DNA of 64,000 nucleotides from Anderseniella sp963787895 (GCA_963787895.1 CAWBEX010000007.1:682001-746000); one strand, 5' to 3'. Positions 1 through 9,439 are shown, counted from the stretch's first letter. Notes: generated by a model from the sequence alone, not told the origin. Numbers and translations: made by a program.

Positions 1-506
1 TGGTGTTTCAAGATCCCTATCGTTCGCTCAACCCGCGCCGCACTGTCGGACAATCCATTGTCGAAGGCCCGATGAATTTTGGCTTGTCCCAAACCGATGC
101 CTTGGGGCGAGCATCCGAACTGATGGAAATTGTGGGCTTGTCGGCAAAGGCGCTCGACCGTTTTCCGCATCAGTTTTCAGGCGGTCAGCGTCAGCGAATT
201 TGCATCGCGCGTGCATTGGCGATGGAGCCAAAAGTGCTCATCGCCGACGAGGCCGTATCTGCGCTTGATGTGTCGGTGCAAGCCCAGGTTCTGCGCCTGC
301 TGGATGATGTGCGCAACCGGTTCGACCTGGCCATGCTGTTCATTACTCATGATCTTCGCGTGGCCGCTCAGATATGTGACCGCATCATGGTCATGCAGCG
401 TGGCGTAGTGGTGGAGCAGGGCATGACCGCCGCTGTCTACGCCAATCCAAAACATGAGTATACCAGGTTGCTGCTGGATGCAGCTCCGGGGCGGACAAAT
501 ACCTGA
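1..506 (+). CDS. Oligopeptide/dipeptide ABC transporter ATP-binding protein, 3' part
   Basis: This is the C-terminal two thirds of an ABC ATPase of the DppF/OppF type; the Walker A region lies outside the window. The visible part opens at the Q-loop (VFQDPYRSLNPR, typical of peptide importers). It continues with the signature FSGGQRQR, the Walker B IADEAVSALD, and the H-loop THDL. The C-terminal HEYTRLLLDAAPG resembles the short oligopeptide-type tail. The family energises uptake of peptides, nickel or opines at the inner membrane. No partner gene is visible downstream. The 94 bases after the stop hold operators belonging to the next gene, so this gene ends its own operon. Confidence 0.9.
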   Translation, partial: VFQDPYRSLNPRRTVGQSIVEGPMNFGLSQTDALGRASELMEIVGLSAKALDRFPHQFSGGQRQRICIARALAMEPKVLIADEAVSALDVSVQAQVLRLLDDVRNRFDLAMLFITHDLRVAAQICDRIMVMQRGVVVEQGMTAAVYANPKHEYTRLLLDAAPGRTNT

Positions 507-547
507 CTGCAATAGCCTTTAACGCGCAGTTCTTTCCAACATCGTAT

Positions 548-611
548 TGAATGATCATTCAGAATTCGCTGGCAAATCCCGGTCGCCTGCGGTATATTGA
601 ATGAAAATTCA
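548..611 (+). promoter_or_regulatory. Two palindromic operator-like sites, 50 bp apart
   Basis: TGAATGATCATTCA (548-561) is a perfect 14-bp palindrome. TGAATGAAAATTCA (598-611) has the same five-base arms, TGAAT and ATTCA. The sites start exactly 50 bp apart and flank the likely promoter of the Rieske gene. Such short palindromes are typical of TetR-family dimers, but no regulator gene is visible nearby, so the cognate protein is unknown. The second copy overlaps the most upstream possible ATG at 601, which argues for a downstream start at 631. Confidence 0.6.
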
Positions 612-630
612 GAATGTGAGGTTATTGATC

Positions 631-1899
631 ATGGCGCGCTTGGAACGGTTTATGGAAGGCCCACCAGTCGTTGACAAATCCGAAGCAGACGGCGCTCCGA
701 AAAACTGGGATCGGTCAGGGCTGCCGGGTTGGGCGTATACCGATCCGCAGCAACTGGAACTCGAAAGGCAATTGCTTTTCCGGCGCCACTGGCAGCTGGC
801 AGGTCACGTATCCAACGCGCCCGATCCGGGAAGCTATTTCTGCTTTGACGTGGCCGGCGAAAGAGCGATTGTCGTACGCGACAAGGAAAATGAAATCAGG
901 GTTTTTCACAATGTTTGCCGTCACCGGGGCTCACGTGTTGCGGTCAATGAAACCGGCAGGTGCGGATCGGCTCTGGTGTGCCCGTTTCATGGCTGGTCGT
1001 TCAATCTGGACGGAACCTTGCGAAGCACCGCAAGTCCCAAAGCTCTGCCGGAGCTGGATCCGGTGGAACATGGCCTGGTGCCCGTCGAGTTCGAGATATG
1101 GCACGGTTTTGTCTTTGTCAGGTTTCAGCCTGGACCGCAGCCATCGGTGAGCGAGATACTCGCACGCCACGAAGCTGAAATTGGCGTTTACAGGACCGAG
1201 TCTGCAGAGCCTGTGCGCAATCAAACCTTCTGGACACAAACCATTGCGTCAAACTGGAAATGCGTGCGCGATGTCGACAACGAAGGCTATCATGTGCCAA
1301 TGGCGCATCCCGGCCTTCAGGACCTCTATGGCCACAATTATTTCGATGAGAACTGGGAAGCGGGCACCAACAGGGCATTCGGACCGTTCAAGGGCGGCGA
1401 CAACAGGCTGTGGGCTGTTCGCGCTTACAACAATATTTTGCCGGAAGTGGAACACCTGCCTGAAAGCCACCGCCGTGCCTGGCTCTACATCGGTATGTTC
1501 CCCAACACCGTGTTGTATTTCTATCCCGAGAGCTTTGGTTTCTATCAGGAGTTTCCTGTTTCAACTGATGAAACCATGTTGCGCGGCGGCAACTACGGTC
1601 TGCCTTTGCCCGCCGGTGCAGACAAGACGTATGCCCGCCGCATCAAGGCTGCCCAATATCTTGCGCAACGCATCGACAACGACACTGCAGCCGAGGATAT
1701 TCAGCTGACCGTGTGGTCAAACGAGGCAATGCATTCCAGCGGCTTTCAGGGCTTCATTCTGTCAGACCTTGAGTATGGCGTGAAGCAATACCATGATCAT
1801 TTACGAGCCATCATGCCAGGCCTGAACAGTGATTACCCTCCGGTGGTTGAGGAAATCGAGGCTGCCCAGCAAGGATTCGAGGCCAAATACAACAAATAA
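631..1899 (+). CDS. Rieske non-heme iron oxygenase, alpha subunit
   Basis: A 422-residue terminal oxygenase that would insert oxygen into an organic substrate using electrons from a separate reductase. The Rieske [2Fe-2S] ligands are visible as C96-x-H98 and C117-x2-H120. The mononuclear iron site is NWKCVRDVDNEGYHVPMAHP (H221, H226). A Glu sits three residues before H221, where most ring hydroxylases are thought to have Asp and the carnitine oxygenase CntA has Glu. The next gene starts a polyamine/betaine-type ABC importer, so a quaternary ammonium substrate is a reasonable inference. ATG 631 was chosen over ATG 601 because GTGAGG at 616-621 is well spaced from it and 601 lies inside an operator-like palindrome. 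No ferredoxin or reductase gene is nearby. Confidence 0.85.
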   Translation: MARLERFMEGPPVVDKSEADGAPKNWDRSGLPGWAYTDPQQLELERQLLFRRHWQLAGHVSNAPDPGSYFCFDVAGERAIVVRDKENEIRVFHNVCRHRGSRVAVNETGRCGSALVCPFHGWSFNLDGTLRSTASPKALPELDPVEHGLVPVEFEIWHGFVFVRFQPGPQPSVSEILARHEAEIGVYRTESAEPVRNQTFWTQTIASNWKCVRDVDNEGYHVPMAHPGLQDLYGHNYFDENWEAGTNRAFGPFKGGDNRLWAVRAYNNILPEVEHLPESHRRAWLYIGMFPNTVLYFYPESFGFYQEFPVSTDETMLRGGNYGLPLPAGADKTYARRIKAAQYLAQRIDNDTAAEDIQLTVWSNEAMHSSGFQGFILSDLEYGVKQYHDHLRAIMPGLNSDYPPVVEEIEAAQQGFEAKYNK

Positions 1900-1998
1900 C
1901 GTGCCTGGTTGGCCATTGGGTGTTTTCTGCATTGAATATCTTTCGATTTAGGCACTAATCTTTCAAAGAGAGCGACAAGAGTAAGGGAGTGACGCATA

Positions 1999-3108
1999 AT
2001 GACAACATTCACACGCAGGTTCACCTTGACGATGGGCGCGGCAGCAACCGCCGTGCTTTTGACGGCTCCGGCAGCTTATGCCGAGGAAGTCGTCCATGTT
2101 TACAACTGGGTGGACTATATCGGCGAGACCACGCTTGAGGACTTCACCAAGGCTACCGGCATCAAGGTCGTCTATGACACCTATGACGCAGCAGAAACTG
2201 AAGAAGCCAAGTTGTTGGCTGGCTCGTCGGGTTACGATGTTGTTCTGCATTCCGGCAGCCAGTTGCCAAAGTTCATTCAGGCAGGCGCCTTTCAGAAGGT
2301 CGACCGCTCCAAGCTGGCGAACTATGCCAACCAGGACGAGGGCATTCTGAAGACCGTCGAGAACTGGGACCCGGGCAACGAATATGCGGTTGTCTATATG
2401 TGGGGCACCACCGGCATCACCTACAATCTCGATATGGTGAAGGAACGCCTGGGTGACAATGCGCCGATGAACACTATGGACATCCTGATGAAGCCGGAAC
2501 TGGCCGCCAAGGTAGCTGACTGCGGCATCTCTGTTCTGGAAAGCCCGCGTGATGTAATCCCGATGGTGCTGTCCTATCTCGGCAAGGACCCGAACACCGA
2601 AGACCCGGCTGACTACGAAGCCGTGGTCGAAGCATTCAAGCCGGTGCGCCAGTACATCAAGACCTTCGACTCCTCCAACTATCTGAACGCAATTCCAAAC
2701 AAGGAATTGTGCGTCATCAACAACTGGTCAGGCGATTATGCAACAGCCACCAGCCGCGCAGCAGACGCAGGCGTGGAAATCAACCTGGCCTACCAGGTGC
2801 CGGAAACCGGTTCACCAGCATGGTTTGATGTCTGGGCTATTCCAAAGGATGCCAAGAACGTTGAGAACGCCCACAAGTTCCTCGACTTCATGCTGGATCC
2901 GAAAGTGATAGCTGGCGCAACCAACTTCACCTACTATGCCAATGCAAATGCCAAGGCGAACGAGTTTGTGTTGAAGGAAGTGCTTGACGATCCCGCCATC
3001 TATCCGAACGAGGAAGTCAAGAAGCGCCTGTGGACATCCAAGTCACTGTCGCCAAGGGCCCAGCGCGATTTGACCCGCGCCTGGACCAAGATCAAGACTG
3101 GCTCTTGA
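1999..3108 (+). CDS. Polyamine/betaine-type ABC transporter periplasmic binding protein
   Basis: A 369-residue PotD/PotF-family solute-binding protein. The N-terminus has a signal peptide with paired arginines (TRRFTLTMGAAATAV) ending near AYAEE. The mature protein begins with the family hallmark VVHVYNWVDYIGE, followed by the YDVV and YMWGTTGI segments typical of PotF. It would capture putrescine, spermidine or a related cation in the periplasm and deliver it to the permeases encoded next. A Shine-Dalgarno GGGAG at 1985-1989 supports the start. The Rieske gene 99 bases upstream suggests the ligand could be that enzyme's substrate. The exact ligand cannot be read from the sequence. Confidence 0.9.
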   Translation: MTTFTRRFTLTMGAAATAVLLTAPAAYAEEVVHVYNWVDYIGETTLEDFTKATGIKVVYDTYDAAETEEAKLLAGSSGYDVVLHSGSQLPKFIQAGAFQKVDRSKLANYANQDEGILKTVENWDPGNEYAVVYMWGTTGITYNLDMVKERLGDNAPMNTMDILMKPELAAKVADCGISVLESPRDVIPMVLSYLGKDPNTEDPADYEAVVEAFKPVRQYIKTFDSSNYLNAIPNKELCVINNWSGDYATATSRAADAGVEINLAYQVPETGSPAWFDVWAIPKDAKNVENAHKFLDFMLDPKVIAGATNFTYYANANAKANEFVLKEVLDDPAIYPNEEVKKRLWTSKSLSPRAQRDLTRAWTKIKTGS

Positions 3109-3134
3109 TCAGCCGACTGGAAGCATGAGAATAA

Positions 3135-3159
3135 GGCAGGGCAGCCTGGCTGCCCTGCC
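3135..3159 (+). repeat. Strong hairpin after binding-protein gene
   Basis: An 11-bp perfect inverted repeat (3135-3145 with 3149-3159) encloses a 3-base loop. It is not followed by a T-run, so it is more likely an mRNA-stabilising or attenuating hairpin than a full terminator. It lies between the binding-protein gene and the ATPase gene, where differential expression is common in ABC operons. Confidence 0.7.
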
Positions 3160-3197
3160 GGACAAATTTGGGGCAACAAAAAACCGGACTACGCACA

Positions 3198-4313
3198 ATG
3201 ACGGGCGATACCGGATTTATCCGCATAGAAAACATCACCAAGAAGTTTGGTGATTTCGTCGCTGTAGACAATGTATCGCTGGACATTGGCAAGGGTGAGT
3301 TGTTCGCCTTGCTCGGTGGCTCTGGCTGCGGCAAGACAACATTGCTGCGCATGCTCGCCGGCTTCGAAACACCGACCTCGGGTCGCATCCTGATTGATGG
3401 CCAGGACATGATGGACGTCGCGCCCTTCAACCGGCCGATCAACATGATGTTCCAGTCCTATGCACTGTTTCCGCATATGAGCGTGGAGAAGAATGTCGGT
3501 TATGGTCTGAAGCACGAAAATATGACCGCGGCTCAGCGTAAAGAGCGGGTGAACGAACTTTTGGACCTCGTTCAACTATCACAGTTTGCGACGCGCAAGC
3601 CGCATCAATTGTCTGGTGGTCAGCGGCAGCGCGTTGCGCTTGCCCGTGCCCTGGCCAAGAGCCCGAAAGTGTTGCTGCTGGATGAGCCACTGGGTGCGCT
3701 GGACAAGAAACTGCGCGAACAGACACAATTCGAACTGATGAACATCCAGGACAAGCTTGGCATCACGTTTATCGTTGTGACCCATGACCAGGAAGAAGCC
3801 ATGACGCTAGCCGGCAGGATTGCCGTCATGGACCGTGGGATAATCCGGCAGGTCGGCGCCCCGACAGATGTGTATGAGTTCCCGACATCTCGCTTTACCG
3901 CCGATTTCATCGGGTCAATCAACTTGTTCGATGGCGTTGTGCAAAGTCAGAGCAAGGGAAACACCCGCATAGTGGCGGAGGCAGCCGGTTGTGTCTTTGA
4001 CACTGATAATGCGGGCCAGTTCTCCAAGGGCGACAAGGTTGCTGTGGCACTGCGTCCGGAAAAGATCAACATATCGCGCACCAAACCAAATTCCACCGCT
4101 GCCAATGCAGTGCAGGGAGAGGTTCTGGATCTTGGTTATTTCGGTAAGGATTCCCTGTATCGCGTCAGGCTGGATTCAGGCGAACTTGTACGTGTAAACC
4201 GTGTCAACGATACGCGCGTCCGCGAGACCGGCCGGCAAGTCGACTGGGAAGACAAGGTCTGGCTGTCGTGGAATCCAGGTTCCGTCATTGTCTTGCCGGA
4301 GGAAACCCGATGA
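3198..4313 (+). CDS. Polyamine/betaine-type ABC transporter ATP-binding protein
   Basis: A 371-residue PotA/PotG-type ATPase. Walker A is GGSGCGKTT, the signature is LSGGQRQR, and Walker B is VLLLDEPLGALD followed by the H-loop THDQEEA. The C-terminal third carries the TOBE regulatory domain (ALRPEKINIS). The protein drives import of the ligand bound by the upstream periplasmic protein. ATG 3198 fits the conserved family N-terminus (GFIRIENITKKFG). A TTG at 3168 would add ten unlikely residues. Neither start has a clear ribosome-binding site. The gene overlaps the next permease by four bases (ATGA). Confidence 0.92.
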   Translation: MTGDTGFIRIENITKKFGDFVAVDNVSLDIGKGELFALLGGSGCGKTTLLRMLAGFETPTSGRILIDGQDMMDVAPFNRPINMMFQSYALFPHMSVEKNVGYGLKHENMTAAQRKERVNELLDLVQLSQFATRKPHQLSGGQRQRVALARALAKSPKVLLLDEPLGALDKKLREQTQFELMNIQDKLGITFIVVTHDQEEAMTLAGRIAVMDRGIIRQVGAPTDVYEFPTSRFTADFIGSINLFDGVVQSQSKGNTRIVAEAAGCVFDTDNAGQFSKGDKVAVALRPEKINISRTKPNSTAANAVQGEVLDLGYFGKDSLYRVRLDSGELVRVNRVNDTRVRETGRQVDWEDKVWLSWNPGSVIVLPEETR

Positions 4314-5251
4314 GCCAGCAGGCTGTTGCCGGAAGCGAGGTCCAATCCCGCAAGCGGCGCGGCTTCCGGCGGTGGTTGAACCGTGATGGCTGGAAGCGGC
4401 TGGTCGCCGGGGTGCCTTATTTCTGGCTGCTGCTGTTCTTTCTGACACCGTTCTTCATTGTGGTGGTGATTGCATTTTCAGCTGCAGCATACTCAATTCC
4501 GCCGTTTACGATTCCTTCCAGCTGGACCGATATCAAGGCGAACTTTTCTACAAATTTCGGGTATCTGATCAACGATTCCCTCTACTACAACGGCTACATC
4601 AATTCATTGAAAGTGGCCGCTATCTCGACCGTGTTCTGCCTTCTGCTGGGCTATCCTATGGCGTATGGCATTGCGAGATCTTCCGGTGCTACGCGAAACA
4701 TATTGCTGCTGCTTGTCATATTGCCTTTCTGGACGTCCTTCCTGTTACGCATTTATGCCTGGATCGGCCTCTTGGGAAACAACGGCACAATCAACAATGT
4801 ACTGCTGTCGCTGGGCATCATCGATCAGCCGATCCAGATGATGAACACCGTCTTCGCTGTCTACATCGGCATTGTCTATTCGTACCTGCCATTCATGATA
4901 TTGCCGCTGTATGCCAATCTGGAACGGCTGGATAGTTCACTTACCGAAGCCGCAATGGATCTTGGGTCAAGCCCGACACGTACCTTCTTTGATGTAACCC
5001 TGCCTCTGTCTGTGCCAGGCATTGTTGCCGGTTCCATGCTGGTGTTCATTCCTGCTACCGGCGAATATGTCATCCCGGTGCTGCTCGGAACAGGCTCCAG
5101 CCCGATGATCGGTCGTGTGCTGTTTGACGAGTTTTTCCTGAATACGGACTGGCCCGTGGCGTCTGCCGTTGCGGTAGTGCTGTTGATCCTGCTTGTGGTC
5201 CCGATCATGATCTTCAACCACTATCAGGCAAAAGCGGAGGGCGTCGAGTAA
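4310..5251 (+). CDS. Polyamine/betaine-type ABC transporter permease, PotB/PotH class
   Basis: A 313-residue inner-membrane permease with about six hydrophobic segments. The cytoplasmic EAA loop, which contacts the ATPase, reads LTEAAMDLGSSPTRTFF followed by LPLSVPG. The N-terminal stretch of basic residues (RKRRGFRRW) is cytoplasmic. The start overlaps the ATPase stop codon as ATGA, and GGAGGAAA just upstream is a good ribosome-binding site. The gene is therefore translationally coupled to the ATPase. It forms the channel with the next permease. Confidence 0.92.
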   Translation: MSQQAVAGSEVQSRKRRGFRRWLNRDGWKRLVAGVPYFWLLLFFLTPFFIVVVIAFSAAAYSIPPFTIPSSWTDIKANFSTNFGYLINDSLYYNGYINSLKVAAISTVFCLLLGYPMAYGIARSSGATRNILLLLVILPFWTSFLLRIYAWIGLLGNNGTINNVLLSLGIIDQPIQMMNTVFAVYIGIVYSYLPFMILPLYANLERLDSSLTEAAMDLGSSPTRTFFDVTLPLSVPGIVAGSMLVFIPATGEYVIPVLLGTGSSPMIGRVLFDEFFLNTDWPVASAVAVVLLILLVVPIMIFNHYQAKAEGVE

Positions 5252-6090
5252 TGCAAAAGCGCTCTGTCTTCCTGCTTTCAGTCCTCTGCTTCGGATTTGC
5301 ATTCCTGTATGTGCCGATCCTGATCATGATGGCCTATTCGTTCAACTCGTCACGTCTGGTAACAGTGTGGGGCGGTTTCTCAACCGAGTGGTACGGCAAG
5401 TTGCTGGAAAATGACCAGGTCATCGACGCAGCATTGCTGTCGCTTCGCATTGCGATCGTGTCAGCTACAGCCGCTACAATCCTGGGCACACTTGCCGGTC
5501 TGACCCTGGCAAGACTTGGCCGTTTCAAGGGCCGCACGCTTTTCTCTGGCATGATTTCTGCGCCATTGATCATGCCGGACGTGATCACCGGTCTGTCGCT
5601 GTTGCTGCTCTTCGTCAGCATGGAATGGCTGATTGGGTGGCCGGCAGGGCGCGGTGCCAGTACTGTGACGCTGGCTCACATCACCTTCTCCATGGCGTAT
5701 GTAGCGGTGATCATTCAATCTCGTCTCACGTCCATGGACAATTCGGTCGAAGAGGCGGCGATGGATCTGGGGTCAACGCCCCTCAGGGTGCTGTGGGACA
5801 TAACCATTCCGATCATTGCGCCAGCAATGGTGTCCGGCTGGTTGTTGTCCTTCACGCTTTCGCTTGACGATCTGGTGATCGCAAGCTTCACCAACGGGCC
5901 CGGCTCCACAACTTTGCCCATGCTGATCTTCTCGAAGGTGAAACTGGGTGTCACACCGGACATCAACGCTCTGGCTACAATCATCGTGTGCATTGTGGCG
6001 GTTGGAGTGGCGCTGGCTGGCTACCTTATGTTTCGGGCTGATAAGCAGCGTCAGCTTGATGTTCAGGCTGCTGTGGCTGCGAACAAGTAG
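5251..6090 (+). CDS. Polyamine/betaine-type ABC transporter permease, PotC/PotI class
   Basis: A 279-residue inner-membrane permease, the second channel subunit of this importer. The EAA loop is VEEAAMDLGSTPLRVLWDITIPIIAP. The start codon shares one base with the stop of the previous permease (TAATG), so expression is coupled. The gene ends the operon of binding protein, ATPase and two permeases. The 52 bases to the convergent oxyR gene hold no obvious terminator. Confidence 0.92.
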   Translation: MQKRSVFLLSVLCFGFAFLYVPILIMMAYSFNSSRLVTVWGGFSTEWYGKLLENDQVIDAALLSLRIAIVSATAATILGTLAGLTLARLGRFKGRTLFSGMISAPLIMPDVITGLSLLLLFVSMEWLIGWPAGRGASTVTLAHITFSMAYVAVIIQSRLTSMDNSVEEAAMDLGSTPLRVLWDITIPIIAPAMVSGWLLSFTLSLDDLVIASFTNGPGSTTLPMLIFSKVKLGVTPDINALATIIVCIVAVGVALAGYLMFRADKQRQLDVQAAVAANK

Positions 6091-6142
6091 GGCAATACAT
6101 ACACGCATGCTGGCCCGGCTTGCAGGGGCATGGGCTCTGACA

Positions 6143-7054
6143 TCAAGACCATGCTTTCGGCCTGCTGATGTCGGTTGCGTTTCTGACAATCTCGGCAACT
6201 GCCGTGAGCTGAGCGGCGAGAGGGCTGGTTCTGCGCCACACCATGCCGATGGTACGCGTTGGTTCCGGTTTGCCGAAACGCGCGATAGAGACAGGCGCTG
6301 AGCGGGTTTCCACGTTGACAGCCATTTCGGGGATCAGTGTCACCCCGGTTCCTGCGCTGACCATTTGCACAAGTGTGGAAAGCGAGCTTGCATCCAGCAC
6401 TTCCCGCGGTCGTGATGTCTGCAAGTTGCAGAATGAAAGCGCCTGGTCACGAAAGCAGTGACCCTCTTCCAGCAGCAGCAGGCGCATCTCTCGCAACGTG
6501 TCACGGCTGGGAACTGGTTGGCCATCCTCGCTGGGCGGGCGAACAAGCACGAAGCTCTCCTTGAACAAGGTGGTTTCACTCAACCATGCCTCCGACACGG
6601 GCAGTGCGAGAATGGCAGTGTCCAGCCGGCCTTCTTCAAGCTCCTTGATCAGTTTTGGCGTCATCGTTTCGCGAACATGAACATCAAGCTCGGGAAAGGG
6701 CTTCGACAAGCTGGAGATGATCGCCGGCAGCAGATAAGGGGCGATGGTCGGGATAATGCCAATGCGCAGCCTGCCGATTAACCGGCTTTGCGATGCGCGG
6801 GCAAAGTCTCCAAGCTCATCGACCGAACGCAGAATGGAACGCACGCGCTGTGCCGTGTCTTCGCCAAACTTTGTCAGGCGGACCTGCCGTGCACCTCTTT
6901 CTATCAGCTTCGACCCCAGGCTCTGTTCCAGCTCCTTGATCTGCATGGACAGCGCCGGCTGTGAAATGGCAGACGCCTCCGCAGCGCGTCCGAAGTGGCC
7001 GTGGCGGGCCAGCGCTTCGAAATATCTCAGTTGTCTCAAAGTGATGGAATTCAT
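6143..7054 (-). CDS. oxyR: Hydrogen peroxide-sensing LysR-type regulator OxyR
   Basis: A 303-residue LysR-family activator. Residues 1-65 form the winged helix-turn-helix (LRQLRYFEALARHGHFGRAA, SQPALSMQI). The effector domain contains GHCFRDQALSFC, giving Cys200 and Cys209. These match the peroxide-reactive pair Cys199/Cys208 of E. coli OxyR, which forms a disulfide on oxidation. Divergent position to katG, the classical OxyR target, supports the assignment. A palindrome at 7057-7068 abuts the start codon and may be an autoregulatory site. Confidence 0.95.
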   Translation of the reverse strand: MNSITLRQLRYFEALARHGHFGRAAEASAISQPALSMQIKELEQSLGSKLIERGARQVRLTKFGEDTAQRVRSILRSVDELGDFARASQSRLIGRLRIGIIPTIAPYLLPAIISSLSKPFPELDVHVRETMTPKLIKELEEGRLDTAILALPVSEAWLSETTLFKESFVLVRPPSEDGQPVPSRDTLREMRLLLLEEGHCFRDQALSFCNLQTSRPREVLDASSLSTLVQMVSAGTGVTLIPEMAVNVETRSAPVSIARFGKPEPTRTIGMVWRRTSPLAAQLTAVAEIVRNATDISRPKAWS

Positions 7055-7056
7055 CA

Positions 7057-7068
7057 GATAAACTTATC
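7057..7068. promoter_or_regulatory. Palindrome in the oxyR-katG divergent promoter
   Basis: GATAA-AC-TTATC lies three bases upstream of the oxyR start in the 113-bp oxyR/katG gap. OxyR is known to bind divergent promoters next to its own gene. That this site is an OxyR half-element is inference. Confidence 0.4.
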
Positions 7069-7167
7069 ACAACAATCAATAAATACAACTTTACCTGATT
7101 GCATGCGCTGTTTAGAACTGTTCCAGAATTTCCGTTTCAACCCTGCAATTCAAGAAGGCCGATACTC

Positions 7168-9366
7168 ATGAACGTACAAGACCAGTGCCCGTTCAAACAC
7201 GGTGCGTCGCTAAACACCCTGTTTGCAATGCAATCAAACAAGGACTGGTGGCCAAACCAGCTGAACCTGAAGATCCTGCATCAGAACCCGCTGGCAGGTG
7301 ATCCGATGGGCAAGGGTTTCGACTATGCAAAAGAGTTCAAGAAGTTGAACCTGAAGGCTCTGAAAAGGGACCTGACTGCGTTGATGACTGACAGTCAGGA
7401 TTGGTGGCCGGCTGACTACGGTCACTATGGTGGTCTCTTCATCCGTATGGCCTGGCATTCTGCAGGCACCTATCGCACCGCCGATGGCCGCGGTGGCGCC
7501 GGTTCCGGCACCCAGCGGTTTGCACCGCTTAACTCCTGGCCAGACAATGGCAACCTGGACAAGGCGCGCCGTCTGCTTTGGCCGGTCAAGCAGAAGTACG
7601 GCAACAGGATTTCCTGGGCTGATCTGATGATACTGGCGGGCAATGTCGCTATTGAGTCAATGGGTGGCAGGACGTTCGGGTTTGCCGGTGGCCGCGCAGA
7701 CGTTTGGGAGCCCGAAGAAGACATCTACTGGGGCACCGAAACCGAGTGGCTTGGCGACAAGCGCTACTCTGGTGAGCGCGAACTTGAAAATCCGTTGGCC
7801 GCCGTGCAGATGGGCCTCATTTACGTGAATCCTGAAGGCCCCAATGGCAAGCCGGATCCTGTGGCTTCAGGCCGTGACATCCGCGAGACCTTTGCCCGCA
7901 TGGCCATGAACGACTATGAAACTGTTGCGCTGACGGCTGGCGGCCATACCTTCGGCAAGATGCATGGCGCAGGTGATCCGTCGCATGTTGGTCCGGAGCC
8001 TGAAGCAGCACCAATCGAGGCACAGGGTCTTGGCTGGCTGTCGTCCTACAAATCCGGCAAGGGCCGTGACACAATCACATCAGGTCTTGAAGGCGCATGG
8101 ACTGCAAACCCGATCAAGTGGGACATGGGCTACTTTGATGTGCTGTTCAAGTATGACTGGGAGCTGGTGAAGAGCCCGGCAGGCGCAAACGTGTGGACGC
8201 CGAAGAACATCAAGCCGGAAGACATGGCGCCCGATCCGGAAGATCCGAAGAAGCGCGTTCCGATTTTCATGTCTACTGCAGACATGGCAATGCGCATGGA
8301 TCCGGCATACGAAAAGATTTCCCGCCACTTCCACAAGAACCCGAAAGAGTTTGCTGATGCGTTTGCACGCGCCTGGTTCAAGCTCACCCACCGTGATATG
8401 GGGCCGAAGTCCCGCTATCTCGGCAGGGAAGTGCCCAGGGAAGATCTGATCTGGCAGGATCCGATTCCAGCGGTTGATCACAAGCTGATCTCGTCCAAGG
8501 ACGCCAGGGAACTGAAGCAGAAGATACTGGCGTCCGGTCTGTCAGTCTCGCAACTTGCATCAGCGGCATGGGCTTCGGCATCCACCTTCCGCGGCTCCGA
8601 CAAGCGCGGTGGTGCCAATGGTGCACGCGTTCGTCTGGCCCCGCAGAACAAGTGGCAGGTGAATGAACCGGCCCAGCTTGCAAAGGTTCTGAAAGAACTT
8701 GAAGCAATCCAGGCGAAATTCAACAAGGCCAACAAGAAGGCTGGCAAGCGGGTCTCGCTGGCTGACCTGATTGTGCTTGGTGGTTGTGCTGCGGTTGAGA
8801 AGGCTGCCGCCAACGCTGGGCACAAGGTTGAAGTGCCGTTCAAACCAGGGCGCATGGATGCATCTGCCGAGCACACCGATGTAGAAAGCTTTGAAGTGAT
8901 GGAGCCCATCGCTGATGGCTTCCGTAACTACTCCAGGGGCGAGTACACCGTGTCGGCTGAAGAGTTGCTTCTTGACAAGGCTCAGTTGCTGACTTTGACC
9001 GCGCCGGAAATGACGGCTCTGGTCGGTGGCATGCGCATGCTCGGCGTAAACCACGCAAACTCGAAGCACGGTGTGTTCACCAGGAAGAAGGAGACGTTGT
9101 CCAACGACTTCTTCGTGAATCTGCTCGATATGGGAGTTAAGTGGACGGCCACTTCGGACAAGGGCGACGTTTTTGAAGCCACCGACCGCAAGACCGGAAA
9201 GGCCAAGTGGACAGGAACCCGTGTCGATCTGGTGTTTGGTTCCAACTCGCAGCTTCGTGCGCTGGCTGAGGTCTATGCCCAGGCAGACAACGAGAAGAAG
9301 TTCATCAAGGACTTCGTAGCCGCTTGGGACAAGGTTATGATGGCAGATCGTTTCGATCTGGCCTGA
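7168..9366 (+). CDS. katG: Bifunctional catalase-peroxidase KatG
   Basis: A 732-residue heme enzyme that removes hydrogen peroxide. The distal site is RMAWHSAGTYR with Arg93, Trp96 and His97. Tyr219 (MGLIYVNPEGP) and Met245 (TFARMAMND) complete the Trp-Tyr-Met adduct characteristic of KatG. The proximal heme ligand is His260 (TAGGHTFGK). The C-terminal half repeats the peroxidase fold without heme, as is normal. ATG 7168 has AAGAAGG nine bases upstream. The TTG at 7099 would add an atypical extension. Transcription is probably activated by OxyR. A strong terminator follows at 9401. Confidence 0.97.
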   Translation: MNVQDQCPFKHGASLNTLFAMQSNKDWWPNQLNLKILHQNPLAGDPMGKGFDYAKEFKKLNLKALKRDLTALMTDSQDWWPADYGHYGGLFIRMAWHSAGTYRTADGRGGAGSGTQRFAPLNSWPDNGNLDKARRLLWPVKQKYGNRISWADLMILAGNVAIESMGGRTFGFAGGRADVWEPEEDIYWGTETEWLGDKRYSGERELENPLAAVQMGLIYVNPEGPNGKPDPVASGRDIRETFARMAMNDYETVALTAGGHTFGKMHGAGDPSHVGPEPEAAPIEAQGLGWLSSYKSGKGRDTITSGLEGAWTANPIKWDMGYFDVLFKYDWELVKSPAGANVWTPKNIKPEDMAPDPEDPKKRVPIFMSTADMAMRMDPAYEKISRHFHKNPKEFADAFARAWFKLTHRDMGPKSRYLGREVPREDLIWQDPIPAVDHKLISSKDARELKQKILASGLSVSQLASAAWASASTFRGSDKRGGANGARVRLAPQNKWQVNEPAQLAKVLKELEAIQAKFNKANKKAGKRVSLADLIVLGGCAAVEKAAANAGHKVEVPFKPGRMDASAEHTDVESFEVMEPIADGFRNYSRGEYTVSAEELLLDKAQLLTLTAPEMTALVGGMRMLGVNHANSKHGVFTRKKETLSNDFFVNLLDMGVKWTATSDKGDVFEATDRKTGKAKWTGTRVDLVFGSNSQLRALAEVYAQADNEKKFIKDFVAAWDKVMMADRFDLA

Positions 9367-9400
9367 TTGTTAACCAGGCTCCTCTGGCTTGACAACATGC

Positions 9401-9439
9401 GGGCGCGGACGGCCAATGGCTGCCGCGCCCGAGTTTTTA
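9401..9439 (+). terminator. Rho-independent terminator of katG
   Basis: GGGCGCGG (9401-9408) pairs with CCGCGCCC (9423-9430) and is followed by GAGTTTTTAT. The stem begins 35 bases after the katG stop. Confidence 0.85.

Noticed and set aside
7099..7167. TTG start that would extend KatG by 23 residues
   Set aside because: ATG 7168 has a good ribosome-binding site and matches the usual KatG N-terminus; the extension covers the promoter region.
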